A stretch of 64,000 nucleotides of DNA from assembly GCF_020510425.1 (NCBI RefSeq), contig NZ_JAHBAH010000001.1, forward strand, positions 4,073,001 to 4,137,000. Direction: 5' to 3'. The notes beneath the pieces were generated by a model. The model was not told the origin of the DNA and searched no databases. It saw only the letters and a list, made by a program, of their open reading frames with translations. Positions 56,911-64,000 of this stretch are shown here, piece by piece. This DNA comes from Quatrionicoccus australiensis (GTDB taxonomy: Bacteria; Pseudomonadota; Gammaproteobacteria; Burkholderiales; Rhodocyclaceae). The translations under genes and the position numbers were made by a program. Every line of letters starts with the position of its first letter. Within the stretch, counting starts at the first letter, position 1.

Positions 56911-57824
56911 AAATCTGGCTGGCCGCCTTGCTGCTTGCCGCAAGCACTGCGGCACCAGCCGAGATCTACCGCTTCGGCCTGATCGGCGATGTCCCCTACT
57001 CCGATTACGAACGCCGCGAATTGCCGAAAATGCTTGATGCCATCGTCGACAGCCATGTCGATTTCGTGGCTCACATCGGCGACATCAAGCACGGCAAGGA
57101 TCGTTGCGACGACAGCCTGTTCGAGGATCGCTACAAGCTGTTCAATGCGGTACGTGTTCCCTTCGTTTTCGTCCCCGGCGACAACGAATGGACCGACTGC
57201 AATCGTTCGTCGAACGGTGCCTACGATCCGCTGGAACGTCTCGGCAAATTGCGCAGCCTGTTCTGGAAGGGCGATTTTTCCCTGGGACAGAAAAAGCTGC
57301 GCCTGGAAAAACAGTCAGGCAGCTACCCGGAACACTCGCGTTTCCGGCTTGGGCCGGTACTCTTCGTGACCCTGAACATTCCCGGCGGCAACAACAACTT
57401 CGGCCTCGGCAAACAGGCCTCGGCGGAATTCCAGGCGCGTAATCCGGTCGTCCTGAAATGGCTGCAGGACAGCTTCGCCTTGGCCCGTCGCGACAAACTG
57501 GCCGGCATCGTGCTGTTTTTCCAGGCCGATCCTGCCTGGAAAAACTTTGCCCAGGGCCTGGCGCATGAAGGCTACCGCGAATTTCTCACCATTCTGCGCG
57601 CGGAAACCATCGCGTTTCGCGGTCAGGTCGTCGCCGTGCATGGCGACACCCACATGAGCCACATCGACCAGCCGCTGCGGGACGGCGACGGCAAGACACT
57701 GGCCAACTTCACCCGCGTCGAAACCTTCGGTTACCCGGTCATGGGCTGGACGCGCGGCATCATCGATACGGATTCGCCAACGCTGTTCCGCTTCGAAGCC
57801 CAAGCCTGGACTTCACAGAAATAA
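56907..57824 (+). CDS. Exported metallophosphatase-like protein
   Basis: 305-residue protein. Short signal peptide ([14 protein letters not shown]), then a calcineurin-like phosphoesterase pattern: [11 protein letters not shown] (metal-binding GD), [23 protein letters not shown] (GDNE) and the distal [16 protein letters not shown]. Substrate unknown; similar proteins are annotated as metallophosphoesterases. GTG start overlaps mutS stop by four bases (GTGA). Confidence 0.8.
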   Translation: MKIWLAALLLAASTAAPAEIYRFGLIGDVPYSDYERRELPKMLDAIVDSHVDFVAHIGDIKHGKDRCDDSLFEDRYKLFNAVRVPFVFVPGDNEWTDCNRSSNGAYDPLERLGKLRSLFWKGDFSLGQKKLRLEKQSGSYPEHSRFRLGPVLFVTLNIPGGNNNFGLGKQASAEFQARNPVVLKWLQDSFALARRDKLAGIVLFFQADPAWKNFAQGLAHEGYREFLTILRAETIAFRGQVVAVHGDTHMSHIDQPLRDGDGKTLANFTRVETFGYPVMGWTRGIIDTDSPTLFRFEAQAWTSQK

Positions 57825-57829
57825 AAAAA

Positions 57830-57847
57830 GCGCAGATCGCTCTGCGC
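57830..57847. terminator. Bidirectional terminator between convergent genes
   Basis: 7-bp stem GCGCAGA / TCTGCGC with TCGC loop, preceded by AAAAAAA and followed by CTTTTTT, so it works for both the metallophosphatase gene (plus) and slyD (minus). Confidence 0.92.
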
Positions 57848-57873
57848 CTTTTTTCCGGGAAACTGCCTGAAAC

Positions 57874-58371
57874 TCAGTGGCAGTCTTCTTCGTCATCACC
57901 ACCATGGACGTGGCCGTGTTCGAGTTCTTCTGCGCTGGCCGGACGAATCGAGGTCACGGTGCAGGTGAAGACCAGGGCCATGCCGGCCAGCGGGTGATTG
58001 CCGTCGAGAACAACCTTGTCATCGGCAATATCGGTCACCCGGTAGATGATGAAGTCTTCTTCATTGCCGTCTTCGGCGCCACCTTCGAACTGCATGCCAA
58101 CCTGCAGCTCTTTCGGGAAATCCTTGCGCGGCTCGATCTGCACCATTTCGGCATCGTAGTCGCCGAAAGCTTCGTCAGGTTGCAGCTTGACCTTGACCGA
58201 CTCGCCGACGGCCTTGCCCTGCAGGGCTTCCTCGATTTTCGGGAAAATGTCGTCGTAACCGCCGTGCAGATAAACGAGCGGCTCGCGGCCTTCGTCCACC
58301 ACTTCGCCATCCGGATCGGTGACATGGTAGTCGAGGGTGATGACGGTATTTCTGGCGACCAGGGTATTCAT
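57874..58371 (-). CDS. slyD: SlyD-type FKBP peptidyl-prolyl isomerase
   Basis: 165-residue PPIase/chaperone. FKBP core with NTVITLDYHVTDPDGEVVDEG, PLVYLHGGYDDIFPKIEEAL, the inserted-in-flap domain and NHPLAGMALVFTCTV. The short C-terminal tail has His and acidic residues (HGHVHGGDDEEDCH) for metal binding, briefer than E. coli SlyD. The start overlaps the bcp stop by four bases. Confidence 0.92.
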   Translation of the reverse strand: MNTLVARNTVITLDYHVTDPDGEVVDEGREPLVYLHGGYDDIFPKIEEALQGKAVGESVKVKLQPDEAFGDYDAEMVQIEPRKDFPKELQVGMQFEGGAEDGNEEDFIIYRVTDIADDKVVLDGNHPLAGMALVFTCTVTSIRPASAEELEHGHVHGGDDEEDCH

Positions 58372-58841
58372 GAATTCAGTTCCTTGACCAGGCGCAGCAC
58401 TTCCAGTGCGTGACCCTTGTAATTGACGTTGTAGAGCGCATGGCGAATGATGCCCGTGCGGTCGATGATGAAGGTGGAACGGACGATGCCGTATTTTTTG
58501 TGGCCATCCACCTCTTTGGCCTGCCAGACACCGTACTGCTTGCAGACGGCACCATCGGCATCCGACAGCAATTCCAGACCGATGCCTTCCTTGTCGCGAA
58601 ACTCGGCGTGTTTCAGGCATTCATCACGATTGACGCCGAGCAGGAGGCAATCCTGCCGTTCAAAATCCCCTTCGTGATCGGAAAAATCGGTCACTTCCTT
58701 GATGCAGCAGGGCGTACCGTCCTTCGGATAGAAAAAAAGCACAAGATGCTTTTTTCCCTGGAAATTCGCCAGATCGACAGTCTCCATGTCGGCATCCGGC
58801 AAGGCAAATGCGGGAGCTCTTTCTCCAACCTTGAGCAGCAT
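58368..58841 (-). CDS. bcp: Thiol peroxidase Bcp/PrxQ
   Basis: 157-residue peroxiredoxin. The catalytic site is in FFYPKDGTPCCIKE: the conserved T-x-x-C pattern gives the peroxidatic Cys as the second Cys of the CC pair, and no resolving Cys occurs five residues later as in E. coli Bcp. Other cysteines (DCLLLG, DECLK, AVCKQYG) could resolve. It reduces hydroperoxides. Coupled to slyD by ATGA overlap. Confidence 0.9.
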   Translation of the reverse strand: MLLKVGERAPAFALPDADMETVDLANFQGKKHLVLFFYPKDGTPCCIKEVTDFSDHEGDFERQDCLLLGVNRDECLKHAEFRDKEGIGLELLSDADGAVCKQYGVWQAKEVDGHKKYGIVRSTFIIDRTGIIRHALYNVNYKGHALEVLRLVKELNS

Positions 58842-58937
58842 GTTGTTCTCCTTGAGCGCTCTCTCTGGGGGACTGCTGAGAGCGATTCTAGCGGAGGCAA
58901 TTGCTGGTGACTACAACGGTCGACGCCTTTTTTACAG

Positions 58938-59222
58938 CTATTTTCCGGGAACTTTTTCCGGAATCTGCACAAAGGTTTCGTCCTGGCGGACCATGCCCAA
59001 CTCGAAACGGGCCCGCTCCTCAATCGCGTCGTAGCCCTGCTTGAGGTCGCGAACTTCGGCATCGAGGCCGGCGTTGCGGATTTCGAGCGACTTGGTGACC
59101 TCCTTCTGTTGCTGCAATTGACGGTCGTACTCCCAGACCTTCAGCCAGCCGCCCTTACCCACCCAGAGGGGGTACTGGAGCAGGCCGATGGCTGCGAGGA
59201 GGCCGACCGTCAGCCAGCGCAT
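58938..59222 (-). CDS. ftsB: Cell division protein FtsB
   Basis: 94-residue bitopic division protein: N-terminal membrane helix ([19 protein letters not shown]), a periplasmic coiled coil ([26 protein letters not shown]) and the [24 protein letters not shown] tail that contacts FtsQ. Starts six bases after the eno stop, the conserved eno-ftsB arrangement. Confidence 0.93.
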   Translation of the reverse strand: MRWLTVGLLAAIGLLQYPLWVGKGGWLKVWEYDRQLQQQKEVTKSLEIRNAGLDAEVRDLKQGYDAIEERARFELGMVRQDETFVQIPEKVPGK

Positions 59223-59228
59223 CTGCGT

Positions 59229-60524
<1,296 letters not shown>

Positions 60525-60548
60525 TTATCAATTAATTGAAAGAACTAC

Positions 60549-60857
60549 TTAAATTAAACTATCAACACCGGCGATGACCAGCATGTTCATTTCGGCAGCA
60601 TTTTCGCGTACTTTGCGCGCCGCCTGATATTCGGCGGAATCATAAAAGCGCTTGGCCTGCTCGACCGTATCGAACTCGACAACGATCATCCGTTGCGGCG
60701 GCGTCCATTTGCCTTCGAGAATCTCGGCGGCACCGCCCCGAACGAGGAAACGCCCGCCATATTGCTCGACCGCTGCCTGCGACATCAGGCGATAACGGGC
60801 CATGGCGTTGGCGTCATGTACTTTGACCTCGGCGACGATATAGCCCTTTTCTGCCAT
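60549..60857 (-). CDS. DUF1330-family protein
   Basis: 102-residue ferredoxin-like-fold protein. KGYIVAEVKVHDANAMARYRLMSQAAVEQYGGRFLVRGG and IVVEFDTVEQAKRFYDSAEYQAARKVR are the DUF1330 signature. Role unknown. Its ATG overlaps the kdsA stop by one base (TAATG), so it is co-translated with kdsA. Confidence 0.88.
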   Translation of the reverse strand: MAEKGYIVAEVKVHDANAMARYRLMSQAAVEQYGGRFLVRGGAAEILEGKWTPPQRMIVVEFDTVEQAKRFYDSAEYQAARKVRENAAEMNMLVIAGVDSLI

Positions 60858-61689
60858 TACTTCAGTTCCTCGAAGCCCGCACTCTTGACCGCCTTGTCGA
60901 GCACCGACAAGGTAGCCAGCAGGCTTTCCATGCGCTCCAGCGGCCAGCTGTTCGGGCCATCCGACCAGGCTTTTTCCGGACAGGGATGGGTTTCCATGAA
61001 CAGGCCGGAAATGCCGACCGCCACGGCGGCACGCGCCAGGACGGGCACGAACTCGCGCTGCCCGCCGGAAGTCGTTCCCTGCCCGCCCGGCAACTGCACG
61101 CTGTGCGTTGCGTCGAACACGACCGGACAAGCGGTTTCGCGCATGATCGCCAGGCTGCGCATGTCGGAAACCAGGTTGTTGTAGCCGAAGGACGCGCCGC
61201 GCTCGCAGACCATGATGTTGTCGGCGCCGTTGTTCACTTCGCGTGCCTTGGCGACGACATTCTTCATGTCGCCCGGGGCAAGAAACTGGCCTTTTTTGAT
61301 GTTGACCGGTTTGCCGCAGGTCGCAACCGCGTGAATGAAATCGGTCTGGCGACACAGGAAGGCCGGCGTCTGCAGCACATCGACCACACTGGCCACGGCC
61401 GGAATGTCTTCGACGGTATGCACGTCGGTCAGCACCGGCACGCCGATCTGGCGCTGCACTTCCGAGAAGATGCGCAGGCCTTCGTCCAAACCAAGGCCGC
61501 GCACCGAAGTGCCGGAACTGCGGTTGGCCTTGTCGTACGACGCCTTGAAGATGTAGTTGATACCCAGACGGGCACAAACTTCCTTCATGTAGCCGGCGAC
61601 ATCCAGGCACAGCTGCTCTGATTCAGCCGTACAGGGTCCGGCAATCAGGAAAAAAGGTTGGTCGAGGCCTGCTTCGAAACCGCACAGAT

Positions 61690-61693
<4 letters not shown>
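60857..61693 (-). CDS. kdsA: KDO-8-phosphate synthase, metal-dependent type
   Basis: 278-residue aldolase condensing PEP and arabinose-5-phosphate for LPS core. The [13 protein letters not shown] segment places a metal-ligand Cys at residue 21, the mark of class II (metal-dependent) enzymes; E. coli KdsA has Asn there. [35 protein letters not shown] and MTHPCP-like METHPCPEK are also present. AAGGAG precedes the ATG. Overlapped by the stop of the 46-codon duplicate upstream. Confidence 0.95.
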
Positions 61694-63542
<1,849 letters not shown>

Positions 63543-63627
63543 TCAATTCCGGGTCTTTTAACCGGTCGACCGCCAGCCCTGCGTCATTTTGTTAGAATCG
63601 CGGGTTAGCCAGCCACCAGACAACACC

Positions 63628-64000
63628 TTGAAAAACGTTCTCGTCGTCAATTATTCGCAAACCGGGCAACTTGCCGACGTTACCGCACAGGTGATCGCCC
63701 CGCTTGCAGCGGCCGGTCACAAGGTGCATCTGGAAACCCTGGTTCCGGAAACGCCGTTTCCCTGGCCGTGGTCGCTGGTCGATTTCGTCGATGTCTTTGC
63801 CGAGTCCGTGCAGCTCGATGCGCCGCCGTTAAAACCGCTCAGCATTGCGCCGGACGCCGAGTTCGACCTGGTCATTCTGACCTACCAGGTCTGGTACCTG
63901 TCCCCCGCCCTGCCCATCGTTGCTTTCCTCAATAGCCCCCAGGGCAGGCATCTGCTCAAGGGCAAACCGGTGGTGACGCTGGTCGCCTGCCGCAATATGT
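63628..64000 (+). CDS. Flavodoxin-fold oxidoreductase, truncated by window end
   Basis: At least 124 residues, open at the window edge. The N-terminus (KNVLVVNYSQTGQL) is a flavodoxin FMN-phosphate loop; LVILTYQVWYLSPALPIVAFLN follows. It resembles proteins annotated as dialkylresorcinol condensing enzymes/NADPH-dependent reductases, from memory only. No ATG fits; TTG 63628 is the most likely start, with a -10-like TAGAAT near 63593 in the 160-base divergent gap with pyrG. Confidence 0.65.
   Translation, partial: MKNVLVVNYSQTGQLADVTAQVIAPLAAAGHKVHLETLVPETPFPWPWSLVDFVDVFAESVQLDAPPLKPLSIAPDAEFDLVILTYQVWYLSPALPIVAFLNSPQGRHLLKGKPVVTLVACRNM

Overview
This is a high-GC bacterial chromosome segment with betaproteobacterial gene content and order. 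Examples are pyrG-kdsA-eno-ftsB, guaB-guaA, ratA-rnfH divergent from smpB, and mltG-tmk-holB. I infer a Rhodocyclales-type organism (Dechloromonas/Azonexus-like); the genus is a guess from general resemblance, not from a search.

Layout. 1-7 kb: a hybrid sensor kinase, a SYLF protein, the potassium transporter Kup and a KdpDE-type two-component system. 7-13 kb: small exported or membrane envelope proteins, an SbmA/YddA-like ABC transporter and a frameshifted DUF883 gene. 13-20 kb: a GGDEF-EAL protein, a NemR/NemA electrophile-response pair with two matching operators, a DMT exporter and a flavin monooxygenase. 20-32 kb: an orphan ParB, PldA, DinB, the Prc protease, a second hybrid kinase, CcoG and a MocR regulator. 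32.46-39.72 kb: a complete-looking filamentous prophage (inovirus) of about 7.2 kb. 39.8-64 kb: housekeeping genes (tatD, holB, tmk, mltG, ygfZ, tadA, guaA, guaB, smpB, tRNA-Asp, mutS, slyD, bcp, ftsB, eno, kdsA, pyrG), ending in a truncated flavodoxin-like gene.

The prophage sits in the chromosome's dif site. Its right end (39700-39727) is a recognisable XerC/XerD recombination site, its left end carries half of one, and a 12-bp direct repeat bounds the element. It has no integrase, so it probably uses host XerCD. It carries a DUF3693-type regulator divergent from rep, then SSB, three small proteins, major coat, a terminator, a 23-residue membrane peptide missed by length cutoffs, pIII-like, pVI-like and Zot. 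A DUF4124 cargo gene and one unknown gene follow. There is no secretin gene, so export would rely on a host secretin.

The most interesting observations are four. (1) All GGGNAGGG (KOPS-like) octamers I could find point toward this dif from both sides, so the window spans the replication terminus. (2) The phage regulator's stop codon is supplied by host DNA at attL; in the excised circle the frame would run on for 20 more codons, so integration should change the protein's C-terminus. (3) A 46-codon ORF between pyrG and kdsA repeats the first 19 codons of kdsA with almost only synonymous differences and overlaps both neighbours by ATGA. (4) The KdpD-like kinase lacks the cytoplasmic KdpD/USP sensor half and sits beside kup, with no kdpFABC in the window.
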